A stretch of 64,000 bases of DNA from Azospira sp035255085 (GTDB taxonomy: Bacteria > Pseudomonadota > Gammaproteobacteria > Burkholderiales > Rhodocyclaceae). The translations under genes were made by a program, and so were the position numbers. The notes under the pieces are model-generated. The model was not told where the DNA came from. It ran no database searches and saw only the letters and a program-made list of their open reading frames with translations. The stretch is taken from contig DATEZY010000113.1 of NCBI GenBank assembly GCA_035255085.1, positions 17,584 to 81,583 of the forward strand. Direction: 5' to 3'. Shown here in pieces: positions 1 to 8,179 of this stretch. Every line of letters begins with the position of its first letter. The stretch's first letter is position 1.

Positions 1-431
1 CCGGCAACTGCGATCTGCGCATCGCCGGTGAAGGCGCCAAGTTCGGCGCCCCGATCAACAAGCTCGGCTTCTCCATGTACCCCGGGGAAATGTGCGGCCT
101 GCTGGCCCTGGCGGGGCCGGCGGTGATGTCCGAGATCCTGCTTGAGGGCCGCATCCTCAGTGCCGCTGAAGCCCACGCGAAGGGCCTGCTGACCCGGGTC
201 GTGGCCGATGCGCAGCTGGCGGACGAAGCCTACGCTGCCGCCCGTCGCATCGCCGCCGGCGCTCCCCTGGTGGCCCGCTGGCACAAGCAGTGGATGCGCC
301 GCCTGCTCACCGGGGCCCCTCTGACGGAGAGCGAAAAGGACCAGTCCTTCGCCTTCCTCGGCACCAGCGACTACCAGGAAGGCCTGAATGCCTTTCTGGG
401 CAAGCGCAAACCGCAGTTCAAGGGACAGTAG
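1..431 (+). CDS. Enoyl-CoA hydratase/isomerase, C-terminal part (5' end outside window)
   Basis: The reading frame is open from base 3 and ends at TAG 429-431, so the start lies upstream of the window. About 142 residues are visible. The fragment begins with a CDLRIAGEGAKFGAP stretch, typical of the crotonase fold just after the oxyanion-hole region, and continues with the usual GLLTRVVAD segment and a C-terminal helical tail. Crotonase-family enzymes hydrate or isomerise acyl-CoA thioesters in the cytoplasm. The specific substrate cannot be read from this piece. It converges on actP and shares a terminator with it. Confidence 0.85.
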   Translation, partial: GNCDLRIAGEGAKFGAPINKLGFSMYPGEMCGLLALAGPAVMSEILLEGRILSAAEAHAKGLLTRVVADAQLADEAYAAARRIAAGAPLVARWHKQWMRRLLTGAPLTESEKDQSFAFLGTSDYQEGLNAFLGKRKPQFKGQ

Positions 432-455
432 GCAGCCTTTTCCTCGCTCCAAAAG

Positions 456-486
456 AAAAAACCCCGGGGAGATCCCGGGGTTTTTT
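456..486. terminator. Bidirectional rho-independent terminator
   Basis: A perfect 7-bp GC stem (462-468 with 474-480) has a 5-base loop. It is flanked by an A-run (456-461) and a T-run (481-486), so it works in both directions. It separates the convergent crotonase gene and actP. Confidence 0.9.
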
Positions 487-513
487 GTTGTTCGCCTTGC
501 GGCGCTTTGCTGC

Positions 514-2187
514 TTAGTGGTTGCTGGCACCTGCGGCGCCGAGACCAGTCTGGGCACGCACGTACTGGTCGTCGAAGGCTTCGATTTCGCGCTTGGCCTG
601 GGCGCTGTTATCCAGCTTGGACACCAGGAAGGCGAAGAAGAAGGCCAGGGGCATGGAGAACAGGGCCGGCTGCTCGTAGGGGAACAGGGGCTGGGCGTTG
701 CCCAGAACCGTCACCCACACCGCCTTAGACAGCACCACGAACATCACCGCAGCGATCAGGCCGCTCAGGGAGCCGGCAATGGCACCCTTGGTGGTCAGGC
801 CCTTCCAGTACATGGAGAGGATCAGCACCGGGAAGTTGGCAGAAGCGGCAATACCGAAGGTCAGACCGACCATGAAGGCGATGTTCTGCTTCTCGAACAC
901 GATACCCAGGCCGATGGCAGCGAGGCCGATGAAGATCGAGGCGATCTTCGACACGCGCAGCTCGGAACCGCCCTGGGGCTTGCCCTTGCAGATCACGTTG
1001 GCGTAGATGTCGTGGGAGATGGCGGAAGCGCCAGCCAGGGCCAGACCGGACACCACCGCCAGGATGGTGGCGAAGGCCACGGCGGAGAGGAAGCCGAGGA
1101 AGACGTTGCCGCCCACGGCCTTGGCCAGGTGCATGGCAACCATGTTGCCACCGCCGATCATCTTGCCGCCGATCTTGCCGCCTTCGAAGAAGGCCGGATC
1201 CTGACCGACGATGACCACGGCGGACAGGCCCAGCAGCACCACCACCAGGAAGAAGAAACCGATGAAGCCGGTGGCCACGAACACGGACTTGCGGGCCTGC
1301 TTGGCATCCGGCACGGTGAAGAAGCGCATCAGGATGTGGGGCAGACCGGCAGTACCGAACATCAGTCCCAGGGACAGGGACACCACGGAGACCGGATCGG
1401 CCAGCAGGCTGCCGGCAGCCATGATCTTGACGCCATCCTTGTGGGCGGCAGTAGCCTTGGCAGCCAGGGTCTCGAAGCTGAAACCGAACTGGGACATGGC
1501 CAGCAGCATCATCACGGTGCCGCCGCCGAGCAGCAGGCAAGCCTTGATGATCTGCACCCAGGTGGTGGCGATCATGCCGCCGAAGGTCACGTAAACCATC
1601 ATCAGCAGACCCACAACCACCACGGCCACTTCATAGTCCAGGCCGAAGAGCAGCTTGATCAACTGGCCGGCACCGACCATCTGGGTGATCAGATAGAACA
1701 GCACCACGGTCAGGGAGGAGATGGCAGCCACCGTCCGCACCTTGCTCTGGTCGAGGCGGTAGGAGGTGATGTCGGCGAAGGTGAAGCGGCCCAGGTTGCG
1801 CAGGCGCTCGGCCATCAGGAACAGGATCACGGGCCAGCCGACGAAGAAGGCGACGATATAGACGAAGCCGTCGAAGCCCTTGGCGAACACCATGGCGGAA
1901 AGACCGAGCAGGGTCGCCGCGGACATGTAGTCGCCGGCGATAGCCAGACCGTTCTGGAAGCCGGTGATGCCGCCGCCGGCGGTATAGAAGTCAGCGGTGG
2001 ACTTGGTCCGGTTGGCGGCCCAGTAGGTGATACCCAGGGTGGAGCCGACAAAGACGATGAACATGCCGATGGCGGCGATATTCAGGGGCTGCTTTTCCAC
2101 TTCGCCGATGCTGCCCGGGGCAGCGAAGGCGGCGCCGGCAGCCAGGAGCAGGCCGAGCAGGGGCAGAACACGAGTCAGGGCGCGCAT
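514..2187 (-). CDS. actP: Cation/acetate symporter ActP
   Basis: This is a 557-residue inner-membrane permease of the sodium:solute symporter family; E. coli ActP is about 549 residues. It probably takes up acetate and other short monocarboxylates with Na+ or H+. The N-terminus looks like a signal peptide (MRALTRVLPLLGLLLAAGAAFA), as in other ActP proteins, followed by about 13 hydrophobic segments. The start codon overlaps the stop of the upstream DUF485 gene in a TAATG arrangement, so the two are translationally coupled, as in the classic yjcH-actP pair. Acetate rather than another monocarboxylate is inferred from family and context. Confidence 0.93.
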   Translation of the reverse strand: MRALTRVLPLLGLLLAAGAAFAAPGSIGEVEKQPLNIAAIGMFIVFVGSTLGITYWAANRTKSTADFYTAGGGITGFQNGLAIAGDYMSAATLLGLSAMVFAKGFDGFVYIVAFFVGWPVILFLMAERLRNLGRFTFADITSYRLDQSKVRTVAAISSLTVVLFYLITQMVGAGQLIKLLFGLDYEVAVVVVGLLMMVYVTFGGMIATTWVQIIKACLLLGGGTVMMLLAMSQFGFSFETLAAKATAAHKDGVKIMAAGSLLADPVSVVSLSLGLMFGTAGLPHILMRFFTVPDAKQARKSVFVATGFIGFFFLVVVLLGLSAVVIVGQDPAFFEGGKIGGKMIGGGNMVAMHLAKAVGGNVFLGFLSAVAFATILAVVSGLALAGASAISHDIYANVICKGKPQGGSELRVSKIASIFIGLAAIGLGIVFEKQNIAFMVGLTFGIAASANFPVLILSMYWKGLTTKGAIAGSLSGLIAAVMFVVLSKAVWVTVLGNAQPLFPYEQPALFSMPLAFFFAFLVSKLDNSAQAKREIEAFDDQYVRAQTGLGAAGASNH

Positions 2188-2507
2188 TATTTTGCCTCCT
2201 TGGTGGCTTCGCTGATCAGTTCGGCATTGATGGCGTCGAACTTGCTGTTGGCGCGGCTGACATAAAAGCCGGTCATGATCCAGAACAGCACCATCAGGGA
2301 TGCGGCGATGGGCCAGCCGATGCTCGCCACGCCACCTTCGCTGATGGGCTGGGCCAGAAAGGCGGGGTTGAAGGCGACGATGGCCATGAAACCGTAGTAG
2401 AGAATGACCACCACGGCAGACAGGGTCCAGGCAAAGCGGCTGCGGGTGGCAACCAGTTTGTCGAACTTCGGATTTTGGCGAATCCGTTCGTAGACAGCAC
2501 TGCTCAC
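2187..2507 (-). CDS. yjcH: DUF485 membrane protein, YjcH family
   Basis: 106 residues. I chose the GTG at 2507-2505 because AAGGAG sits 7 bases upstream (2515-2520) and the protein then begins SSAVYERIR, as family members do. An upstream in-frame ATG at 2603 would add 32 non-conserved residues. Two transmembrane segments are visible (around residues 28-48 and 62-82), with a charged C-terminus. YjcH proteins are regularly encoded directly before ActP-type permeases and probably assist them; the biochemical role is unknown. Its stop overlaps the actP start. Confidence 0.9.
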   Translation of the reverse strand: MSSAVYERIRQNPKFDKLVATRSRFAWTLSAVVVILYYGFMAIVAFNPAFLAQPISEGGVASIGWPIAASLMVLFWIMTGFYVSRANSKFDAINAELISEATKEAK

Positions 2508-2666
2508 GAGCGTTCTCCTTTTTTGGATTGTGTTGTGGTCGGCGAAGCCGACTCCCCTCTTTTTCATAGCCGGGAAATCCCGAATGGCAGCTTTCCCAGC
2601 CATGAATTACGCAATGATATATCAGTTACACGACTCCATACCAGTGCGTATGCGTATGTTTAGCCG

Positions 2667-2692
2667 TAAAAAAAGGGCCCGCAGGCCCTTTC
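2667..2692 (-). terminator. Rho-independent terminator
   Basis: An 8-bp stem (2672-2679 with 2684-2691) has a 4-base loop. Read on the minus strand it is followed by a U-run (complement of 2668-2674), so it ends the EVE/TauE transcript. Confidence 0.8.
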
Positions 2693-2720
2693 TGATTGAT
2701 TCCCGACGACCGCTACTGGC

Positions 2721-3524
2721 TCACAGCACCCCGTGCAGCATCTTGGCGGCCAGCAGTACCAGTAGCCCGGCGAAGATGCGCTTCAGCAGGAGCACCGGCA
2801 GGCGGTGAGCCAGTTTGGCGCCGAAGGGTGCGGCCAGGGTGCTGCCGGCCATGACCCAGGCCAGCGCCGGCAGATAGACATAGCCCAGGCTCCAGGCCGG
2901 CAGGCCGGGCTGGCCCCAGCCGTTCCACAGATAGCCGAGGGTGCCGAAGAAGGCGATGGGCAAGCCCAGGGCGGCAGAAGTGCCGATGGCCTTGGGTACC
3001 GGCACATTGCACCAGGCCAGGTAGGGCACCGTCAGGGAACCGCCGCCGATGGCCACCAGGGCGGAGAGGCCGCCGATGACGCCGCCGGCCAAACCCAGGC
3101 CCGCCTTCCCCGGCAATTCCCGATGGGGCTTGGGCTTGAAATTCAGGGCCATCTGGATGGCGACACAGGTGGTGAAGCAGGCGAAAAAGAGGGCCAGGCC
3201 GCCGGTGCTGATCCGGGCCGCGACCAGGCTGCCGAGAAAGGTGCCCAACAACACCCCGGGAGTGAAGGCCTGCAAGGTCTCCCACAGCACCGCCCCGTGC
3301 CGGTGATGGGCACGCAGACTGGAGAGGGCAGTAAAGATGATGGTCGCCATGGAGGTCCCCAGGGCCAGGTGCAGGACCTGTTCCCGGGGAATGCCCTGGG
3401 CGTCGAAGATCATGGTCAACAGCGGCACCATCAGGGCACCGCCGCCGATCCCCAGCATGCCGGCCATGAAGCCGGCGAAGAGGCCCAGGGCGATATAGGC
3501 CAGCCACCATTCATTAAAGGTCAT
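2721..3524 (-). CDS. TauE/SafE-family anion exporter
   Basis: 267 residues with about eight hydrophobic segments. The two internally repeated glycine-rich motifs of the TauE/SafE family are present (GIGGGALMVPLL near residue 25 and GGGSLTVPYL near residue 160). Members export sulfite, sulfoacetate or related organosulfur anions across the inner membrane, but many are uncharacterised, so the substrate is not assigned. The gene starts inside the end of the upstream EVE gene (11-base overlap), which suggests co-transcription. Confidence 0.88.
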   Translation of the reverse strand: MTFNEWWLAYIALGLFAGFMAGMLGIGGGALMVPLLTMIFDAQGIPREQVLHLALGTSMATIIFTALSSLRAHHRHGAVLWETLQAFTPGVLLGTFLGSLVAARISTGGLALFFACFTTCVAIQMALNFKPKPHRELPGKAGLGLAGGVIGGLSALVAIGGGSLTVPYLAWCNVPVPKAIGTSAALGLPIAFFGTLGYLWNGWGQPGLPAWSLGYVYLPALAWVMAGSTLAAPFGAKLAHRLPVLLLKRIFAGLLVLLAAKMLHGVL

Positions 3525-3984
3525 GCCTCAGTTCCATCAGGGTATGGGTGATAAAGCGCCATTCGTCCCCATCCACCGGCGTGATCGAGAGCCGGCTGCC
3601 GCGCTGCAGGAGGACCATGGCCGCCAGTTCCGGATGGCGGCGCAGCTCGGCCAGGGGCACAAACCGGCCCCGGTCCAGGTAAGCCACGTCCACGTTCAGC
3701 CAGCGAGGCTTCTCGACGGTCGCCTTGGGGTCGAAATAGGGGCTGGCCGGATCGAACTGGGTGGCATCCGCATAGGCCGGGGAACAGACCTGGCCGATGC
3801 CGGCGATTCCTGGAAGGGCGCAGCCCGAATGGTAGAACAGGACCCGGTCGCCCAGCTGCATGGCGTCGCGCATGAAATTGCGCGCCTGGTAGTTGCGCAC
3901 CCCGAACCAGGGTACCCGGCCCAGGCGCTGGAGATCGTCGATGGACACCTCGTCCGGTTCGGACTTCATCAACCAGTAAGCCAT
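3514..3984 (-). CDS. EVE-domain protein
   Basis: 156 residues, one whole EVE domain. The start MAYWLMKSEPDEVSIDDL and the W-GVRNYQARNFMRD segment are diagnostic. EVE domains are related to PUA/YTH folds and are thought to bind modified bases in nucleic acids; no catalytic activity is established. The gene sits downstream of zapA and 6S RNA on the same strand. That position is occupied by ygfA in enterobacteria but often by an EVE gene in betaproteobacteria. No good Shine-Dalgarno sequence precedes the start. Confidence 0.9.
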   Translation of the reverse strand: MAYWLMKSEPDEVSIDDLQRLGRVPWFGVRNYQARNFMRDAMQLGDRVLFYHSGCALPGIAGIGQVCSPAYADATQFDPASPYFDPKATVEKPRWLNVDVAYLDRGRFVPLAELRRHPELAAMVLLQRGSRLSITPVDGDEWRFITHTLMELRHDL

Positions 3985-4029
3985 GGCAGAAAGAGGAGTG
4001 TAAAAAGGATCGGGGAAAAGAGGGCCGTG

Positions 4030-4066
4030 AAAAAGAAAACAGCGCGGCGAATTGGCCGCGCTGTTT
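4030..4066 (-). terminator. Rho-independent terminator after 6S RNA
   Basis: A perfect 12-bp stem (4037-4048 with 4055-4066) has a 6-base loop. On the minus strand it is followed by a U-rich tract. It lies about 40 bases beyond the predicted 3' end of 6S RNA and upstream of the EVE gene. Confidence 0.85.
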
Positions 4067-4104
4067 CCGGTACTGCTTTGGCTGGCAAGAGGCTATGCAC
4101 CTTG

Positions 4105-4307
4105 CCCTCCGTGTAAAGCCCCCGCCTGTGCCGTCAGGCCGGCATCCTGAACCTGAGTTCAGAGTGGCTGCTTTCCTTCCGTATCAGGTGCCTCCAACGA
4201 GAGAGGCTCACAACAACGGTTTTTAGGGTCCGCAACCGATGCCAATTAGCATTGGTTCAAGGAATATATGACCTTAACAAACACCGCAGGGGACAACTGG
4301 CGGAGTC
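4105..4307 (-). ncRNA. ssrS: 6S RNA (SsrS)
   Basis: The gap after zapA on the same strand can fold into the 6S architecture. A closing CTCCG/CGGAG stem pairs 4305-4301 with 4111-4107 and encloses about 199 bases. Near the 5' side there is GTCCCCTG as in E. coli 6S, in the middle a GCGGACCCTAAAAACC stretch, and near the 3' side a TGAACTCAGGTTCAGG hairpin followed by GGCC-TGACGGCACAGGCGG. 6S RNA mimics an open promoter and sequesters sigma70 RNA polymerase in stationary phase. Synteny (zapA-ssrS) supports the call. Exact ends are estimates. Confidence 0.75.
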
Positions 4308-4652
4308 TTAGAAGAGCGGGTTCTGATTGCTCAGAACGCTGTCCAACTGGGACTCCATGACTTCGATTCTACGCTGAAAGTCGGAGGCGTCAACGCCATT
4401 TCCTGTCGACTTTTCCTCGCCCGCGGAACGGGCTGCCCCGCCGCCGGAAAGCAGCTCGTGGGCGATGTTGAGAGCGGCCATGACCGCCACCCGCTCAGCC
4501 GCCACATTCTTACCCTTGGCGGCAATTTCCTGCATTTTCGTATCGACGTAGGACACGGCAGAAGACAGGGCTTCCTGCTCTGCCGGCGGACAAACAACCC
4601 GGTACTCGCGCCCGAGGATGACCACATCCAGAAAATTCTGTTCGGCGCTCAT
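4308..4652 (-). CDS. zapA: Cell division protein ZapA
   Basis: 114 residues starting MSAEQNFLDVVILGREYRV, typical of ZapA. ZapA binds FtsZ and stabilises the Z-ring; the C-terminal half (IEVMESQLDSVL) is predicted coiled coil for dimerisation. The ATG at 4652-4650 overlaps the stop of zapB by 4 bases. The stop is directly followed by the 5' side of 6S RNA. Confidence 0.92.
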   Translation of the reverse strand: MSAEQNFLDVVILGREYRVVCPPAEQEALSSAVSYVDTKMQEIAAKGKNVAAERVAVMAALNIAHELLSGGGAARSAGEEKSTGNGVDASDFQRRIEVMESQLDSVLSNQNPLF

Positions 4653-4852
4653 GCCTTTCCTTCCTCCGGAACCTGCGCCACCAGGGCTTCCAGACGCATC
4701 CGCGCGACTTCCATGCGCTCGCCCAGGCGCAGACGCTCCTCCTCGACCTGGGCCAGCCGCCCGCGCAGCTCCTGATTCTCGGCGCGCAGGGATTGGCACA
4801 GGGTGACCACCTGGGCCACCTTGCTTTCGAGGGCTTTCAAGTCTGTATCCAT
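4649..4852 (-). CDS. zapB: ZapB-like coiled-coil protein (TIGR02449 type)
   Basis: 67 residues, almost entirely heptad-patterned coiled coil (VAQVVTLCQSLRAENQELRG and onward). This small family is encoded immediately before zapA in betaproteobacteria and is regarded as the ZapB counterpart that joins the Z-ring scaffold. The 4-base overlap with zapA implies coupled translation. Sequence conservation in such proteins is low, so the symbol rests mainly on synteny and coiled-coil form. Confidence 0.75.
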   Translation of the reverse strand: MDTDLKALESKVAQVVTLCQSLRAENQELRGRLAQVEEERLRLGERMEVARMRLEALVAQVPEEGKA

Positions 4853-5007
4853 AGGCGCGCACTATAGAGGCAAAAAAGAAGCTCGGTCAAGGAATAAGGT
4901 CACTTTGTGAAGGTACTTTATTGGGTATGGCGGCGCCTGAATTTCGCCAAAACATCCCTTCTACGCTACCATCTGGCCCCTGCTGCCCAACCATGGGCAG
5001 CTCACCG

Positions 5008-5196
5008 TACAGGTGCCGCCGGCGGAAACCTCCGCTGCGGTTAAACGGGAAACAGGTGCGCACGCCCTCAGGGCCGAGTCGCAAAGCCTGTGCTGCCCCC
5101 GCAACGGTAAGGAAGTGCGGGTCCGTCTTCACGCCACTGGGTATCAACCTGGGAAGGCGACGGATCAAGACTTCCGAGCCCGGATACCGGCCTGTA
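5008..5196 (+). promoter_or_regulatory. Cobalamin riboswitch upstream of btuB
   Basis: The P1 stem is formed by TACAGG (5008-5013) and CCTGTA (5191-5196). Inside are the conserved core GCCCCCGCAACGGTAAGG (about 5094-5111), the GCCACTGGG segment (about 5133) and the B12-box-like GAGCCCGGATACCGGCC (5176-5192). It binds adenosylcobalamin and represses the downstream cobalamin uptake/salvage operon. The expression platform (5197-5318) ends with GGAG directly followed by TCTCC just before the btuB ATG, which could hide the ribosome binding site. The 4853-5007 stretch upstream is non-coding and presumably carries the promoter. Confidence 0.93.
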
Positions 5197-5318
5197 TGGA
5201 ACTAGCGGAAGTGCCGCGGGGTGGCGGCCGGACCAATTGCGGCCCCTCCCCCTCGCTTCCAATCCAGGCAATTCGCCGGCTCGCGGGGACGCCAGCCGGC
5301 ATTGGGGAGTCTCCATCC

Positions 5319-7199
5319 ATGCATCCGCAACTATCCCGCACGGCGTTGGCCGTGGCCGTCCTTTCCGCCACCACTACCACTTACGCCGAAGACAGCAGGA
5401 ACGCCGATACGGCCCCTGTGGTCGTCACCGCCACCCGCCAGGCCCAGCGCGCCAATGAACTGCTGACCGACGTCACGGTCATCGAACAGCAGCAAATCCA
5501 AGAGGCAGGCCAAGCCGGGCTGGGAGAATTCCTGGCGAGCCAGCCGGGCATCGAATTCTCCTCCCAAGGCGCCCCAGGCTCCCTCACCAGCCTCTACATC
5601 CGTGGCACCAACTCCAACCACACCCTGGTGCTGGTCGATGGCATGCGCCTGCAGTCGATCACCACCGGGGCCACCGCCCTGTCCCAAATCCCCCTCAGCC
5701 AGATCGAGCGCATCGAAATCCTGCGCGGCCCGGCCAGCGCCCTGTACGGCTCGGAAGCCATCGGCGGGGTGATCCAGATTTTCACCAAGAAGGGCAGCGA
5801 CAAAACCGAACTCGAGGCCTCGACCGGCTTCGGCACCTGGAACACCCAGCGCACCACGGCTGCCGTCTCCGGCACCGCCGCCAACTGGCGCTACAGCCTC
5901 AACGCCGGGAGCGAACGCAGCAATGGCTTCAATTCCATCAAGGATGCCAGCGCCAGCGCCTACAACCCGGACCGGGACGGAGCCCGCAACGACAATCTGA
6001 CCGCCAACCTGTCCTATCGTTTCAACCACGACCACGAGGCCGGCATCAACCTCTTCCGCGTCCAGGCGGAGAATCATTTCGACGGCAACCTCCCTGCCGC
6101 CAGCTTCGATTTCCGCACCCAGACCCGGCTCCAGGGCACCAACCTCTACTTGCGCGACCGCTTCACCCAGGCCTGGACCAGCACCCTGCGTTTTGCCCAG
6201 ACCGAGGACGACCAGCAGTCCGTGGAAAGCGCCACCGTCTCCCGTCGCCATCACACCACCCAGGACCAATGGCAGTGGCAGAACGACATCGCCCTGCCCG
6301 TAGGCAAGCTCCTCGCCGCTGCCGAAACCGTCAATCAGAAGCTGGCTTCCAGCGACAACTACACAGCCAAGACCCGCCGCATCGATTCCCTGGTCCTGGG
6401 CTGGACCGGCAACCTGGGCAACCATCGCCTGCAGTTCAATACCCGCCAGGACCGGAACAGCCAGTTCGGCAGCAAGGCATCCCGCCTGCTCGCCTACGGC
6501 TACCAGGTCAATGACGGCTGGCGCCTCCAGGCATCCCTGGGCACTGCCTTCAAGGCCCCCTCCTTCAACGACCTCTACTATCCGCCAACCATTTACGGCG
6601 TCGGCAATCCCAACCTCAAGCCGGAGCAGTCCCGCAACGGAGAGATCGGCATCGTCTATGAGCAGGGCCGGGATCGTTTCAGCGCCACCTACTTCCGCAA
6701 CCGTATCGAGAACCTGATCGACTGGGCCCCGGTGGATCCGGCCGACCCCTATGGCGCCTGGACGCCCACCAACATCGGCCGGGCGAAAATCACCGGTACC
6801 ACCCTGGCCTACGATACCGCCCTGGGGGAGCGTTGGAGCCTCCGTTCCAACCTGACCCTGAGCGCCCCCAAGAACGAGGATACCGGGCTGCAACTGAACC
6901 GCCGCGCCAAGCGCTACGGTAGCCTGGCCGCCACCTACAGCCAGGGAGCATGGAACGGCGGGGCGGAAGTGCGGGCCACCGGCGTGCGCTACGATGATCC
7001 GGACATGACCTACAAAATGGGCGGCTACAGCGTCGTGAACCTGTTCGCCGACTACCGTATCGACAAGGAATGGCAACTGTTCATGCGCATCAACAACCTC
7101 TTCAACCGGGAGTTCCTGCCCAGCGGCGACGGCTTTGGCAAGTTCTACGCCAGTCCCGGCACCAACGCCTTCGTCGGCATTCGTTACACTCTGCACTAA
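5319..7199 (+). CDS. btuB: TonB-dependent vitamin B12 receptor BtuB
   Basis: 626 residues. I chose the ATG at 5319 because it opens a signal peptide (MHPQLSRTALAVAVLSATTTTYA) followed by a TonB box-like APVVVTATR. The frame is open further upstream, but that part is the riboswitch. A plug domain (about residues 45-155, with ILRGPASALYGSEAIGG) precedes a 22-strand type barrel ending in ...FVGIRYTLH, with a terminal aromatic region for Bam recognition. It moves cobalamin/corrinoids across the outer membrane. The riboswitch and the following btuCD make the substrate call firm. Its stop overlaps btuC (TAATG). Confidence 0.94.
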   Translation: MHPQLSRTALAVAVLSATTTTYAEDSRNADTAPVVVTATRQAQRANELLTDVTVIEQQQIQEAGQAGLGEFLASQPGIEFSSQGAPGSLTSLYIRGTNSNHTLVLVDGMRLQSITTGATALSQIPLSQIERIEILRGPASALYGSEAIGGVIQIFTKKGSDKTELEASTGFGTWNTQRTTAAVSGTAANWRYSLNAGSERSNGFNSIKDASASAYNPDRDGARNDNLTANLSYRFNHDHEAGINLFRVQAENHFDGNLPAASFDFRTQTRLQGTNLYLRDRFTQAWTSTLRFAQTEDDQQSVESATVSRRHHTTQDQWQWQNDIALPVGKLLAAAETVNQKLASSDNYTAKTRRIDSLVLGWTGNLGNHRLQFNTRQDRNSQFGSKASRLLAYGYQVNDGWRLQASLGTAFKAPSFNDLYYPPTIYGVGNPNLKPEQSRNGEIGIVYEQGRDRFSATYFRNRIENLIDWAPVDPADPYGAWTPTNIGRAKITGTTLAYDTALGERWSLRSNLTLSAPKNEDTGLQLNRRAKRYGSLAATYSQGAWNGGAEVRATGVRYDDPDMTYKMGGYSVVNLFADYRIDKEWQLFMRINNLFNREFLPSGDGFGKFYASPGTNAFVGIRYTLH

Positions 7200-8179
7200 T
7201 GCCCACCCGTCGCCGCGCCTTGCTCCTGCTATTTCTCCTGGCCCTCCTGGCCTTGGGAAGCATTGCCGTGGCGCTGCTGGCGGGGAGCATTTCCATCGAG
7301 CCTGGCCAGGCCCTGCGCAGCGTACTGGGAGACGTGACGGCCGACCAGTACGAGGTGATCCACAGCCTGCGCCTGCCCCGGGCCCTGGCCGCCTTTGCCT
7401 GCGGCGGGCTGCTGGCGGTGGCCGGCAGCCTGATGCAGGTCTTGTTGCGCAACCCCCTGGCCGACCCCTACGTGCTCGGCATCTCCGGCGGCGCCGGGGT
7501 GGGGGCCATGGCGGCCATCCTCCTCGGTCTGTCCCTGGCCGGCATCAACGGCCTGGCCTTCGCCGGCGCCCTGGGCGCCACCCTGCTGGTATTCGGCCTG
7601 GCCCACGGCGACGGTTCCTGGACCCAGACCCGCCTGCTGCTCACCGGCGTCATCGTCGCCGCCGGCTGCGGCGCCCTGGTGGCCCTGATGCTGTCCCTGG
7701 CACCGGAGCACAAGCTGCACGGCATGCTCTACTGGCTCATGGGCGACCTGTCCCAGGTCACTGACCCGGCCCCGGGTCTGCTCGCCCTGGCCACCTCCCT
7801 CCTGATCGCCCTGCCCTTCGCTCGGGAACTCAACCTCCTGGCCCGGGGGCTGGCCACGGCCCAGGCCCTGGGGGTGGCGGTGCCGCGCCTGCGCCGCCTG
7901 GTCTATGTGGTGGCGTCCCTGGCCACGGCCATGGCGGTCACCACCGCCGGCTCCATCGGTTTCGTCGGCCTCATCGTGCCCCATCTGATGCGCCTGGCCA
8001 CCGGCAACGACCAACGCCTGCTGCTGCCTGCCGCGGCTCTGGCCGGCGGCGCCCTGCTCACCTTGGCGGACACCCTGGCGCGCACCGTGGTGGCGCCGGA
8101 GCAATTGCCGGTGGGCGTACTCACCGCCCTGATCGGCGTGCCGGTGTTCCTGTTTCTGCTCACGAGGCAGCCGCGATGA
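7199..8179 (+). CDS. btuC: Cobalamin ABC transporter permease BtuC
   Basis: 326 residues of the FecCD/BtuC permease family, about ten membrane segments. Visible landmarks are LRLPRALAAFACGGLLAVAG, NPLADPYVLGISGGAG and GSIGFVGLIVPHLMR, all conserved in BtuC. The ATG at 7199 overlaps the btuB stop and gives the expected hydrophobic N-terminus. It forms the inner-membrane channel with BtuD; the periplasmic binding protein BtuF is encoded separately at 12.8 kb. Its end overlaps btuD by 4 bases. Confidence 0.94.
   Translation: MPTRRRALLLLFLLALLALGSIAVALLAGSISIEPGQALRSVLGDVTADQYEVIHSLRLPRALAAFACGGLLAVAGSLMQVLLRNPLADPYVLGISGGAGVGAMAAILLGLSLAGINGLAFAGALGATLLVFGLAHGDGSWTQTRLLLTGVIVAAGCGALVALMLSLAPEHKLHGMLYWLMGDLSQVTDPAPGLLALATSLLIALPFARELNLLARGLATAQALGVAVPRLRRLVYVVASLATAMAVTTAGSIGFVGLIVPHLMRLATGNDQRLLLPAAALAGGALLTLADTLARTVVAPEQLPVGVLTALIGVPVFLFLLTRQPR

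Noticed and set aside
388..2265. Long open frame opposite actP
   Set aside because: Low-complexity Gly/His/Gln translation, a typical shadow of a GC-rich membrane protein gene; actP and DUF485 explain the region.
2610..2640. TGATATATCA palindrome upstream of yjcH-actP as FNR site
   Set aside because: Half-sites are only 2 bases apart instead of 4.
5331..7196. 621-residue frame opposite btuB
   Set aside because: Antisense shadow with no domain; btuB has clear plug and barrel motifs.
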